A DNA stretch of 64,000 nt, taken from NCBI GenBank assembly GCA_023393525.1, contig JAEWKZ010000089.1:16616-80615 (forward strand), given 5' to 3'. Each line of letters opens with the position of its first letter. Position 1 is the stretch's first letter. This DNA is from Pseudomonadota bacterium (GTDB taxonomy: Bacteria; Desulfobacterota; Desulfovibrionia; Desulfovibrionales; Desulfomicrobiaceae). Under the pieces are notes generated by a model. That model saw only the letters and a program-made list of their open reading frames with translations, was not told the DNA's origin and made no database searches. Positions 1 to 8,822 of this stretch are shown here, piece after piece. Both the position numbers and the translations under genes were made by a program.

Positions 1-3000
1 GCGCCGCTACCGATAGACAACCGCACCGTGCTGCTGCTTTTGAATTCGTTGCAGATTTTGGAACAGTCCGGTGGTGCGTTGCTGCTGTCATACCGTGCGC
101 TTGATGTAGAGCAGGTCGGGCATGTCTACGAAGGTCTGCTCGAACATACCGTGGCTCGCGTTCCCCGGGTGACCCTGGGCCTGCAGGGATCACAGAAGGC
201 GAAGAACCCAAACGTGGCTCTCGCGGAACTAGAATCGGCCCGTCTGGACGGCGAAGCGGCGCTCGTCAAATTGGTATTGGACGTTACCGGGCGGAGCGAA
301 TCGGCCATCAGGAACGGTCTATCCAAGCCCGCCGAAGACACGGTCTTCGGTCGGGTGTTGAGCGTCTGTGGTGGAGACGCCGAATTGGCCGAGCGTATCC
401 GTCCCTTCGCGCACCTTCTCCGCACCGACGCCTGGGACGATCCGATCGTCTATCGCGATAATTCGATAATGGTCACTCTTGGGGCCGACCGGCGTGAGAC
501 CGGCACACACTACACCCCGAAATCCCTCACTGAGAGTATTGTTACCACCACGCTGGAACCGGTGGTTTACGTTGGTCCGGCCGAAGGAAAGCCCCGCGAG
601 GAATGGGCTCTCAAGTCGTCTCGGGAGATTCTCGACCTCAAGGTTTGCGACCCCGCCATGGGTTCGGGGGCTTTCCTCGTTCAGGCCTGTCGCTATCTCG
701 GCGAGAAGCTGGTGGAGGCTTGGTTGCACGAAGAGTCAGCCGGAAAGGCCATCACCGTCGACGGCGAGGCGCTCGACCAGCTCGGAGCCGAGGAACCCCT
801 GACGTCCCAGCTCGACGAACGGCTGACCATCGCTCGCCGTCTGGTGGCCGAGTGCTGTCTGTACGGGGTGGACGTAAACCCGATGGCCGTGGAACTGGCC
901 AAGCTCTCCATCTGGCTGGTGACCCTCGCCAAGGGCAGGCCATTCGGTTTTCTCGATCACAACCTCCGCTCCGGCGACAGCCTGCTGGGCATCCACCGGC
1001 TGGAGCAGCTCACCCGATTGCGGATGAATACGGAATCCGGTCGGCAGTACCAGCTTCGTATCTTCGGGCAAAACGTCGAGGCGGCGGTCAACGAGGCCAT
1101 TGAACTCCGCAAGCGGCTCCGCACAACGACCATTCGGGACATAAGGGATGTAGAGGCCATGGCTCGGCTGGACTGCGAGGCACGGCGGAAACTCGAATCC
1201 GTCAAACTGATCGCCGACGCCATGATCGGCGAGGCGCTTCGGTGTGGCGGCAATTCCCGGGCTCTCGATAGCGTACTGGACACGCTCGCGACCATGGCCG
1301 GTGATTTCCTGGGTGGCAACGAAAGGATGGGCGAGCAGATCGCTCGTCAGGCGAAAGCTTCCTTGGCTATCGACTTGCCTGCTGGAAAACCTATCAGAAA
1401 TCCATTCCACTGGGCCTTGGAGTTTCCTGAGGTATTCGAACGATTTGGATTTGATGGAATAGTTGGTAATCCACCATTTATGGGTGGGCAAAAAATATCA
1501 GGAAACTGGGGCAGTGCTCTAAGAGAATTTTTTGTAGTGTTTCTTGGGAACGAACGTCGAGGTTCGGCAGATTTGGTCGCGTACTTCTTTCTGAGAGCAT
1601 TCAATCTCATAAGGCAGTCCGGTTCGTTTACGTTTGTTGCCACAAAAACAATCAGCGAAGGTGACACGAGAGAAGTTGGACTTGATCAAATTATCGACAA
1701 TCAAGGACATATATATCAGGTTTCCAGTGCATATAAATGGCCAGGAAAAGCAGCAGTTCTTGTTTCCATCGTTTCAATATCAAAGCATCAGCCAAATAAA
1801 TACATTATTGATGGCAATAGCGTTGATTTTATAGACTCGTCACTTTCTGACGGAACTTTGATGATAAAGCAAAGATTTGTTCTGGACGAAAATAAGGGTA
1901 TTAGCTGTATTGGGTCTTACCTACAAGGGACTGGTTTTTACATTAAGAGAGACAAGGCCGAGAAAATACTGCAAGAGAGCCCGATCCACAAAGAAGTCAT
2001 AAAGCAGCTGGTTAGGGGAGATGATATTATCAACAGCCCTACATACGAGTTTCCTTTTTATGGGATTAATTTCTCCAACAAAACACAAGATCAGGCTCGG
2101 CGTTTTGAAAATGCGTATGCTCTTGCTGAAAAGCATGTAAAACCTGAACGCGAGGCAGGCAAAGACAAAAAACTTGCGCAGTACTGGTGGATATATAAGC
2201 GACCGACGCTGGCGCTTTATGAACAAGCCAAAAAGCTCGATAGAGTCTTAGTTCATGGGTTTACCAGTAAGTATGTGGCTTTTAGATTCGTTTCTTCAAA
2301 TTCAATTTTTGTTGCGCCATTAGTGGTCTTCTTGTCGAGCGAATATACATTTTTCGCCATTCTTCAAAGCTCGCTTCATAAGTTCTGGGTAGAGAATGTG
2401 TCAAATATGGGAACGACTTTGCGCTATACCCCTTCTGATTGTTTTGAAACTTTTCCGCGTCCACTAATTGACGCAGAGCAAGAAAAGAAAATTCATTACA
2501 TCGGACAAAAGCATTATGAATATCGTGATAGTATCTTAACTAAAAGAGGGATTGGCCTAACAGAATTGTACAACATTTTTCATGATAACCGTGAAAAATC
2601 CGAAGATATACAGCAGCTAAGGAATATTGAGGTAGAATTAGACAGAATTGTTCTTACTGCATATGGATGGGATGATTTACAGCTTGGGCATGGATTTTAT
2701 GAAACGAAACAGGGTACCCGTTTTGTCGTTTCTGAAGACGCCAGAAAAACCATTCTACAGAGATTGTTGAAAATAAATAACCAAAGACATGAACAAGAAG
2801 AAAATACAGAATCATGCAAAAAGGTGAAAAATAGAAAGCGGAATTCCCAAGCAAACAATGCCAATATCAATGATGAGCGCTCTCTAAAATTAGAACAACA
2901 ACCAAATACGGCTGCTGAAAACATACTGAATTATCTTTCTACATCTTCCAATTGGCTCGCAAAGGAAGATATCATTTTGGGCTGCGGCGTTCCGGCCAAC

Positions 3001-3111
3001 CAATGGCAATCGACAATCAACCAACTTCTCGCCGACGGCTTGGTCGAGCGCCAGGGCGAACGACGAGGTGCGCGTTACCGTGCGGTAAGGAAGGGGGATT
3101 TCGATGAGTGA
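1..3111 (+). CDS. drmMI: DISARM adenine-specific DNA methylase DrmMI-like, 5' end outside window
   Basis: The reading frame is open from the first base, so the true start lies upstream; about 1036 codons are visible. It is an Eco57I/type IIG-like N6-adenine methyltransferase. The SAM-binding motif I (DPAMGSGAFLV) begins near visible residue 217 and the catalytic NPPF motif sits at 490-493, followed by a long target-recognition region and a winged-helix-like tail over the last 70 residues. In class 1 DISARM this enzyme marks host DNA. The following drmA, drmB and drmC genes make that assignment much more likely than a BREX PglX. From about nt 1390 to 2940 the base composition turns clearly AT-rich inside a GC-rich gene, which fits exchange of the specificity region. 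The SNF2 helicase gene drmD would be expected just left of the window. Confidence 0.85.
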   Translation, partial: APLPIDNRTVLLLLNSLQILEQSGGALLLSYRALDVEQVGHVYEGLLEHTVARVPRVTLGLQGSQKAKNPNVALAELESARLDGEAALVKLVLDVTGRSESAIRNGLSKPAEDTVFGRVLSVCGGDAELAERIRPFAHLLRTDAWDDPIVYRDNSIMVTLGADRRETGTHYTPKSLTESIVTTTLEPVVYVGPAEGKPREEWALKSSREILDLKVCDPAMGSGAFLVQACRYLGEKLVEAWLHEESAGKAITVDGEALDQLGAEEPLTSQLDERLTIARRLVAECCLYGVDVNPMAVELAKLSIWLVTLAKGRPFGFLDHNLRSGDSLLGIHRLEQLTRLRMNTESGRQYQLRIFGQNVEAAVNEAIELRKRLRTTTIRDIRDVEAMARLDCEARRKLESVKLIADAMIGEALRCGGNSRALDSVLDTLATMAGDFLGGNERMGEQIARQAKASLAIDLPAGKPIRNPFHWALEFPEVFERFGFDGIVGNPPFMGGQKISGNWGSALREFFVVFLGNERRGSADLVAYFFLRAFNLIRQSGSFTFVATKTISEGDTREVGLDQIIDNQGHIYQVSSAYKWPGKAAVLVSIVSISKHQPNKYIIDGNSVDFIDSSLSDGTLMIKQRFVLDENKGISCIGSYLQGTGFYIKRDKAEKILQESPIHKEVIKQLVRGDDIINSPTYEFPFYGINFSNKTQDQARRFENAYALAEKHVKPEREAGKDKKLAQYWWIYKRPTLALYEQAKKLDRVLVHGFTSKYVAFRFVSSNSIFVAPLVVFLSSEYTFFAILQSSLHKFWVENVSNMGTTLRYTPSDCFETFPRPLIDAEQEKKIHYIGQKHYEYRDSILTKRGIGLTELYNIFHDNREKSEDIQQLRNIEVELDRIVLTAYGWDDLQLGHGFYETKQGTRFVVSEDARKTILQRLLKINNQRHEQEENTESCKKVKNRKRNSQANNANINDERSLKLEQQPNTAAENILNYLSTSSNWLAKEDIILGCGVPANQWQSTINQLLADGLVERQGERRGARYRAVRKGDFDE

Positions 3112-4990
3112 AAAACGCTTCCCTGTCGACCTGCAAATCAATGCCGAAGACTTCATGGCATGCGAGTGGAATGACATCCTGTCCGGTGCATCGCGAGAGG
3201 GCTATTCATCTATGTGGCAGGCTTTTTCCTCCGGTGCCCGGAAGGCCATGGAGGAAAATCGGCAAGCCCACGGCAAAGTTCTTTGGCTGTTGGGTGATGC
3301 GTGTTCGATGAAACTATCTCCCAATAGCACGAATGAGCCATTCAGCCCAATAATGGTTATGGAGGGTTGGCGTTCGGCTATACCTGACGACCTGTCCGAT
3401 GACGACATCCTATTCTTTTCTCAGATAGTCGATCAAATTGATGATCCTTTGCTGAAGGCTCGATTGGCTGATCTCGTCTGGTTGAAGCGGCGGGATCTTG
3501 GAATAAAGTTCGCCTTGATTGCGATAGATGCATATCGCTCGATAAATCTCGATACCGAGAGTTGGATGAGTAGTGGACGCGAATGCTGGGGACGAGGTTT
3601 GAGTTTGGCTCGCATGCTCAGAGGAGGTGCTGGCGACCGACTCAAAGAAATGGAGTCCGCTATTGTGGCCAAATTTGATGCCGCAACGGAAAACGAAGGA
3701 TTTCTATCTTTATGGCTTTCGAATTTGCTCAATGAATATGGGCTCGGTCGCAGCAAGTCTATCCACATAGCACAGAAGCTCGAATCTTTGGCGGAACAGT
3801 TCGATACTCTTGGCGATTTGCATCGAGCCCGAGAATATTACGAGGCTTCGCTCAACTGGTTCGGCATATCCGGTGACACTGCAAAATCGGCCGAGATGAC
3901 CATGCGCGTCGCTGAAGGTTGGGTCAAGGAGGCTATTGCCAAAATATCGACTGATCAACCGAGTCACATGGTCGCAGCGAGTTTTTACGAGAACGCCATT
4001 CAAGTCTACCGGACTATCCCTCGCTCCGAAAGAGCCGTTTACCGCGTGGACGAGCGCATAGCGGAGCTACGTGCACACCTCAATGAATCCGGCGGAAAAT
4101 CGTTGGAGGAGATGGGATTGATTACCACACCTGGCATCGACATCAGCGAGATGGTAGAACATGCCAGAAGTGCTGTAAAAAGTAAGACTCCGCAGGATGC
4201 ACTCAAGGCATTTGCAAATCTATATCAGGGAGTCAGGGCCAAACAGATTCGCGAAGACGCTATCGAAAGATTGCGCAACCATCCTCTACAAGCTTTGTTT
4301 CCCGCAACAGTCATGAGCCGTGACGGGCGTGTCATAGCAAAACGTCCGGGAATGAGCTTTGGAGGAGAATCCTCGGATGATGAAGCTGTCATCCATTCTG
4401 AAATGGTTCGCGACTACGGAATACTGGTTGGTATCGTCATTCGAGGAGATATCTGGCCTGCCCTTGAAGTTATACAGATGGAACACCGCTTAAGGGAATC
4501 TGATTTCGTTGGGTTAGCAATGCAATCACCTATCGTTCCGAGAGGACGAGAAGGACTCTTCGGAAAAGCGTTGTTTGCTGGATATGATCGCGACTTTGTG
4601 ACAGCTCTCCATTTGCTAGTGCCACAAATAGAGCACATGGTTAGATTTCATCTAAAAGCTGCTGGTGCAAAGACCACAAATTTGGACATCAACGGCATCG
4701 AAAATGAAAACGGATTGAGCACCTTGATGGATCTCCCAGAAACCATACGGGTTTTCGGCGAGGATTTGTCATTCGAAATCAAGACGTTGTTCTGTGACCC
4801 TTTCGGCCCAAATCTCCGCAACGAATTGGCGCATGGCCTGATAACAGAAGAAGACTGTCATTCCATTTATGCGATCTATGCTTGGTGGCTTGCCTTGAAA
4901 CTGGTTTTCAACACGTTCTGGAACGCGGCACGCCGAGAAGAACAGGAAACGAATGAGGAATCAGAAAATGGACAAGCCCCAGAAAACTAA
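3104..4990 (+). CDS. DUF4209-type protein with HEPN-like RxxxxH motif, embedded in DISARM locus
   Basis: This 628-residue protein is not one of the canonical DISARM components. Its first 450 residues are mostly helical with TPR-like character (for example around residues 220-300). The C-terminal 150 residues match my memory of the DUF4209 family, including RNELAHG at 572-578 followed by an aromatic helix. Arg572 and His577 form the RxxxxH signature of HEPN ribonucleases, so RNA cleavage is a reasonable but untested inference. The ATG overlaps the methylase stop by 8 nt and the stop lies inside drmA, so it is translationally coupled into the operon. It could be an accessory effector or a scaffold of this DISARM variant. 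Confidence 0.7.
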   Translation: MSEKRFPVDLQINAEDFMACEWNDILSGASREGYSSMWQAFSSGARKAMEENRQAHGKVLWLLGDACSMKLSPNSTNEPFSPIMVMEGWRSAIPDDLSDDDILFFSQIVDQIDDPLLKARLADLVWLKRRDLGIKFALIAIDAYRSINLDTESWMSSGRECWGRGLSLARMLRGGAGDRLKEMESAIVAKFDAATENEGFLSLWLSNLLNEYGLGRSKSIHIAQKLESLAEQFDTLGDLHRAREYYEASLNWFGISGDTAKSAEMTMRVAEGWVKEAIAKISTDQPSHMVAASFYENAIQVYRTIPRSERAVYRVDERIAELRAHLNESGGKSLEEMGLITTPGIDISEMVEHARSAVKSKTPQDALKAFANLYQGVRAKQIREDAIERLRNHPLQALFPATVMSRDGRVIAKRPGMSFGGESSDDEAVIHSEMVRDYGILVGIVIRGDIWPALEVIQMEHRLRESDFVGLAMQSPIVPRGREGLFGKALFAGYDRDFVTALHLLVPQIEHMVRFHLKAAGAKTTNLDINGIENENGLSTLMDLPETIRVFGEDLSFEIKTLFCDPFGPNLRNELAHGLITEEDCHSIYAIYAWWLALKLVFNTFWNAARREEQETNEESENGQAPEN

Positions 4991-7900
4991 CGCCGCCTGG
5001 CTCATCCGTCTCGGTGACGCAGCACACAACCGGCGCTTTTCGGTGACCATTGATCACGGTTCTTCGCTCTTCCGGGGTGTCGAGGAAGGTGACGCCGTGC
5101 TGATCGCAGGTGGCGACCCGTTGGCTGCGTTCTCGTTCGCCCGTATCTACCGTATTCGCGCCAAGCTCGACGAAACGACATTCTTCTTCGATGGCGTCCT
5201 CCCCATAAACGGCGAAAAATCGTTGACCGACCTCGGAGTGACCGTTCCCGAATCCAAGGCCGCTATGTCGAGACTGGAATGGCCAATTTTCGAGGCGGCG
5301 CTGAGAACAACCTGTGATATCGCCTTCGATACCCTGCCCGTGCTGGCAGGTGGCTCCGTCAAGGAGCAGGCATACGTGCGGGAGTTGCTTCAATTGGCTG
5401 TCATCGACGACCTTCTCGGTCCGGCGGACGGCCCATTTGAGGAGATCGTGGGCATGAGCGTTCGCGATCGCTATCTAGTCGGCAAGCTTGCTCCAATGGA
5501 TACTGAACCGGATGCTGTGGAAGCGGACAATTTTGGGACATCCGGAAAGGTTGATCCGGATGATCAGGGGGAGGAGGTCGAGACTTCTTCAAGCCATTCT
5601 CTCGTCCCATCGTCCATGGGATTCACCTTTTGCGTCGACGGAGAGCTTGAAAGCGTCCAACTGCTCGCCAATTGGGGACGCTATGAAAGGACCCAGAGCG
5701 AACGGGAAGACGAAGAAACAGGCAAGTCGAGGCGTTGCTGGAAGCGTATCCCGTCAGGCGGCTCCGCCGTGGTCTCCTTGAATAAACGAACCATTGATCC
5801 AATTAGGGTCGATGCCGATTGTCCTTCCGTAGTCGTGCAAGGCTCGGTCAGTGCACCTCTGGAGAACAGCGACCGACTGGTGACGCTTTTTCTGGTCAAT
5901 ACCCAAACCATGCCCGAACAGAATCAAGATGAAGCCTGGATCTTCCAGCCCGAGTTGATTGTGCGAGATAGGGAGGGACAGGCCGTATTCCGGCGTCGCC
6001 CGATCCTTCGGGCCGATGAATTTGACGAGGAACGCGAAGCTCTGGAGATGATCTACCGGGATCGGGTCGAGTTCGCCGTCGGACATGGCGTCTCGGTTCA
6101 CGCGACCGTCTCGAAAGAAGACAGCGAACGGGCCACTGCAGTCGGAACCACCATCCTACCTGAGTACGAGATTCAGGTGACCGAAACCCCAGGCCTTGAT
6201 CCGGAAGACCGCCCGGCCATGCGACGGATGATCAAGGACGGCCTGCTCGACATGGAGCACCTCGCCAAGCTCGCCACACCCGAGAAACGCGACGAACTGG
6301 TCGCCGGGCTGAAAGTGCTGTTGGACGACTACGCGGAGTGGATCGCCGAAAACCGGAATGCCATCGGCAGCGAGGTTGTGGAATACGACATCCCGGCCAC
6401 TGAGGCCATGGATCGTTGCTCTCTTATACTGGAGAGATTGAGGGAAGGCATCGAGGTTCTCGCGGTGGACGACCTGGCGCTGGCGGCCTTTCGATTTGCA
6501 AATCGGGCCATGGCTTCGCAGCGTATTCACAGCCTTCACTCGCTCGCCAAGCGCCGTGGAGACGCGGTCACACTAGATGCCTTGAACATCCGGAAGAACC
6601 GCTCGTGGCGACCTTTTCAGTTGGCGTTCATCCTGCTTTCCATTCCGGCGCTTGCCGACCCCACTCACCGGGACCGCACCCAACCGTTGGAGGCCTTCGC
6701 CGACCTGCTCTGGTTCCCAACCGGTGGCGGCAAGACCGAAGCCTATCTTGGAGTGGCGGCCTTCGCCATGGGCATTCGACGTTTGCAGGGCGAACTGGGG
6801 GGGGGCAATGGTGGGCGCGGCTTAGCCGTGATCATGCGCTACACCTTACGCTTGTTGACCCTGCAACAGTTTCAACGAGCCACTGCGCTGATTTGCGCTA
6901 TGGAGGTGCTCCGCCGGGCCGAACCGGCAGTTTGGGGCGAGGAACCTTTCACAATTGGCCTCTGGGTCGGCCAGCGAGTCACACCAAACACCACCGATGA
7001 GAGCCATGCGGCGATCGAGAAGGAGCGCGACGGCAAATATGGCACAGGCTCGACTCCGGCCCAGTTGACCTTTTGTCCGTGGTGCGGCTCCGAGATCGCC
7101 CCCGGCCGTGAGATCAAAGTCGATAGAGATCTCGGCAGGACTTTCATATACTGCGGCGACAAATATGGCCGCTGCGAATTCAGTCAGGCTAAATCCAAGA
7201 ATCTGGGACTTCCTGTGCTGGTGGTGGACGAAGAAATCTATCGCCATCCGCCTTCAATGTTGATCGCCACTGTGGATAAGTTCGCCATGATGGCTTGGCG
7301 TGGTCAGGTGCGCACACTCTTCGGCAAGGCAACGCAGGAATGCCCGCGCCATGGATTGCTTTGGCCTGAAGCCGATTGCAATGGCAATCACAACGCCAAG
7401 GGCAATCATCCACGCGTGAGCGTCAAGGAAATCACGCCGATCCGTCCACCGGATCTAATCATTCAGGACGAGTTCCATCTGATTAGTGGACCGTTGGGAA
7501 CCATGGTTGGTCTTTACGAGACCGCCGTGGACGAGCTGTCTACCTGGTCGATTAATGGAAAGACGATCCGCCCCAAGATCATCGCCTCGACCGCCACCGT
7601 TCGCAAGGCCGAGGAACAGGTGAACAACGTCTTTCTCAGGAAGGTTTCGGTGTTTCCGCCCCATGGCCTTGATGTCGAGGACAACTTCTTCTCGGTTCAG
7701 CGCTCGGTGAAAGACAAGCCGGGACGACTCTACATGGGGATCTGCTCGCCGGGCAGTTCCCGTCCCGCCGTTCTGATCCGTGTCTACGTCGCCCTGCTGA
7801 CCGCCGCCCAGTCGTTGTTCCAGCGCTTCGGCGCCGCGGCAGACCCGTACATGACCGTGGTCGGGTATTTCAACTCCCTGCGCGAATTGGGGGGAATGCG

Positions 7901-8822
7901 GCGGCTGGCCGAAGACGATGTGCAGACCCGTGCCTATCGAGTGCAGATGAGCGACGTGATGCGACCGGGGCTGAGCCAACGTTCGGTCCGCATCGTGGAC
8001 GAACTGACATCTCGGGTTTCGAACAAGGAGATTCCCAAGAAGCTCGACCAATTGGAGGTCAAATTCAAGGCCACATGGGAAAAGGGAGAGACGCGGGCTA
8101 TCGACATCGTGTTGGCCACCAACATGTTGTCTGTGGGCGTCGACGTCAATCGCATCGGACTGATGGTCGTCAACGGACAGCCTAAGAACACGGCCGAGTA
8201 CATTCAGGCGACGAGCCGTGTCGGCCGTTCCTTTCCGGGGCTCGTCTGTACCGTGCTCACCTGGTCGCGGCCTCGCGATCTGTCCCATTACGAAACCTTC
8301 GAGCACTATCACGCGACATTCTACAAGCATGTCGAAGCCCAGTCCGTCACACCGTTCGCTGCGAGAGCGCTGGATCGTGGTCTGACTGGAGCGATGGTGA
8401 GTCTCCTTAGGCTCGAAAACGACTCCATGAACCCGAATCCGGGAGCGCAGTCTCTCGACAGCGTAGGAAAAGTTGAAGCATTGAGGGCACGAAAAGTCTT
8501 TTCGGAACGAGCTTGGAAAGTGATGGACAAGATGGCGGCGAAAACGAAAGCCGATAGCATGGTCGCGGATCGAATCGATCGATGGGTGAAGGAAGCGGTA
8601 AAACCTGGGCGCAGACTGGGTTACGAGACGGAGAGAGGTAAAGGAGACCTTGCCGCCTTCTTGAAAAAACCCGGTGCGGCGGCCTGGGATGAAGTCACAG
8701 TTCCCATGTCGATGCGCGAAGTGGAACCCGGCGTTCAATTGATCATGGACGCTTCGAAGCAATCCACGGAGCCTCCGTCCTGGAAACCTCGGATTGAGAA
8801 GACGAACGGAGGTGACGCATGA
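4953..8822 (+). CDS. drmA: DISARM helicase DrmA
   Basis: This is a large SF2-type helicase of 1289 residues, the usual DrmA size. Walker A (TGGGKT, Lys594), a DEFH box in place of DEAD/DEAH (839-842), the motif III-like STATV and motif VI (QATSRVGRS, about 1085-1093) are all visible. A four-cysteine zinc ribbon (Cys708, 711, 734, 741) is inserted between the first motifs. DrmA works with DrmB as the core DISARM complex that binds incoming DNA. The ATG at 4953 overlaps the preceding gene by 38 nt with AGGA 5 nt upstream; an ATG at 4968 is an alternative. The stop overlaps drmB by 4 nt (ATGA). Confidence 0.92.
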   Translation: MRNQKMDKPQKTNAAWLIRLGDAAHNRRFSVTIDHGSSLFRGVEEGDAVLIAGGDPLAAFSFARIYRIRAKLDETTFFFDGVLPINGEKSLTDLGVTVPESKAAMSRLEWPIFEAALRTTCDIAFDTLPVLAGGSVKEQAYVRELLQLAVIDDLLGPADGPFEEIVGMSVRDRYLVGKLAPMDTEPDAVEADNFGTSGKVDPDDQGEEVETSSSHSLVPSSMGFTFCVDGELESVQLLANWGRYERTQSEREDEETGKSRRCWKRIPSGGSAVVSLNKRTIDPIRVDADCPSVVVQGSVSAPLENSDRLVTLFLVNTQTMPEQNQDEAWIFQPELIVRDREGQAVFRRRPILRADEFDEEREALEMIYRDRVEFAVGHGVSVHATVSKEDSERATAVGTTILPEYEIQVTETPGLDPEDRPAMRRMIKDGLLDMEHLAKLATPEKRDELVAGLKVLLDDYAEWIAENRNAIGSEVVEYDIPATEAMDRCSLILERLREGIEVLAVDDLALAAFRFANRAMASQRIHSLHSLAKRRGDAVTLDALNIRKNRSWRPFQLAFILLSIPALADPTHRDRTQPLEAFADLLWFPTGGGKTEAYLGVAAFAMGIRRLQGELGGGNGGRGLAVIMRYTLRLLTLQQFQRATALICAMEVLRRAEPAVWGEEPFTIGLWVGQRVTPNTTDESHAAIEKERDGKYGTGSTPAQLTFCPWCGSEIAPGREIKVDRDLGRTFIYCGDKYGRCEFSQAKSKNLGLPVLVVDEEIYRHPPSMLIATVDKFAMMAWRGQVRTLFGKATQECPRHGLLWPEADCNGNHNAKGNHPRVSVKEITPIRPPDLIIQDEFHLISGPLGTMVGLYETAVDELSTWSINGKTIRPKIIASTATVRKAEEQVNNVFLRKVSVFPPHGLDVEDNFFSVQRSVKDKPGRLYMGICSPGSSRPAVLIRVYVALLTAAQSLFQRFGAAADPYMTVVGYFNSLRELGGMRRLAEDDVQTRAYRVQMSDVMRPGLSQRSVRIVDELTSRVSNKEIPKKLDQLEVKFKATWEKGETRAIDIVLATNMLSVGVDVNRIGLMVVNGQPKNTAEYIQATSRVGRSFPGLVCTVLTWSRPRDLSHYETFEHYHATFYKHVEAQSVTPFAARALDRGLTGAMVSLLRLENDSMNPNPGAQSLDSVGKVEALRARKVFSERAWKVMDKMAAKTKADSMVADRIDRWVKEAVKPGRRLGYETERGKGDLAAFLKKPGAAAWDEVTVPMSMREVEPGVQLIMDASKQSTEPPSWKPRIEKTNGGDA

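Noticed and set aside
1..3111. BREX methylase PglX
   Set aside because: The downstream genes are drmA, drmB and drmC, and no brxA/B/C, pglZ or brxL is present.
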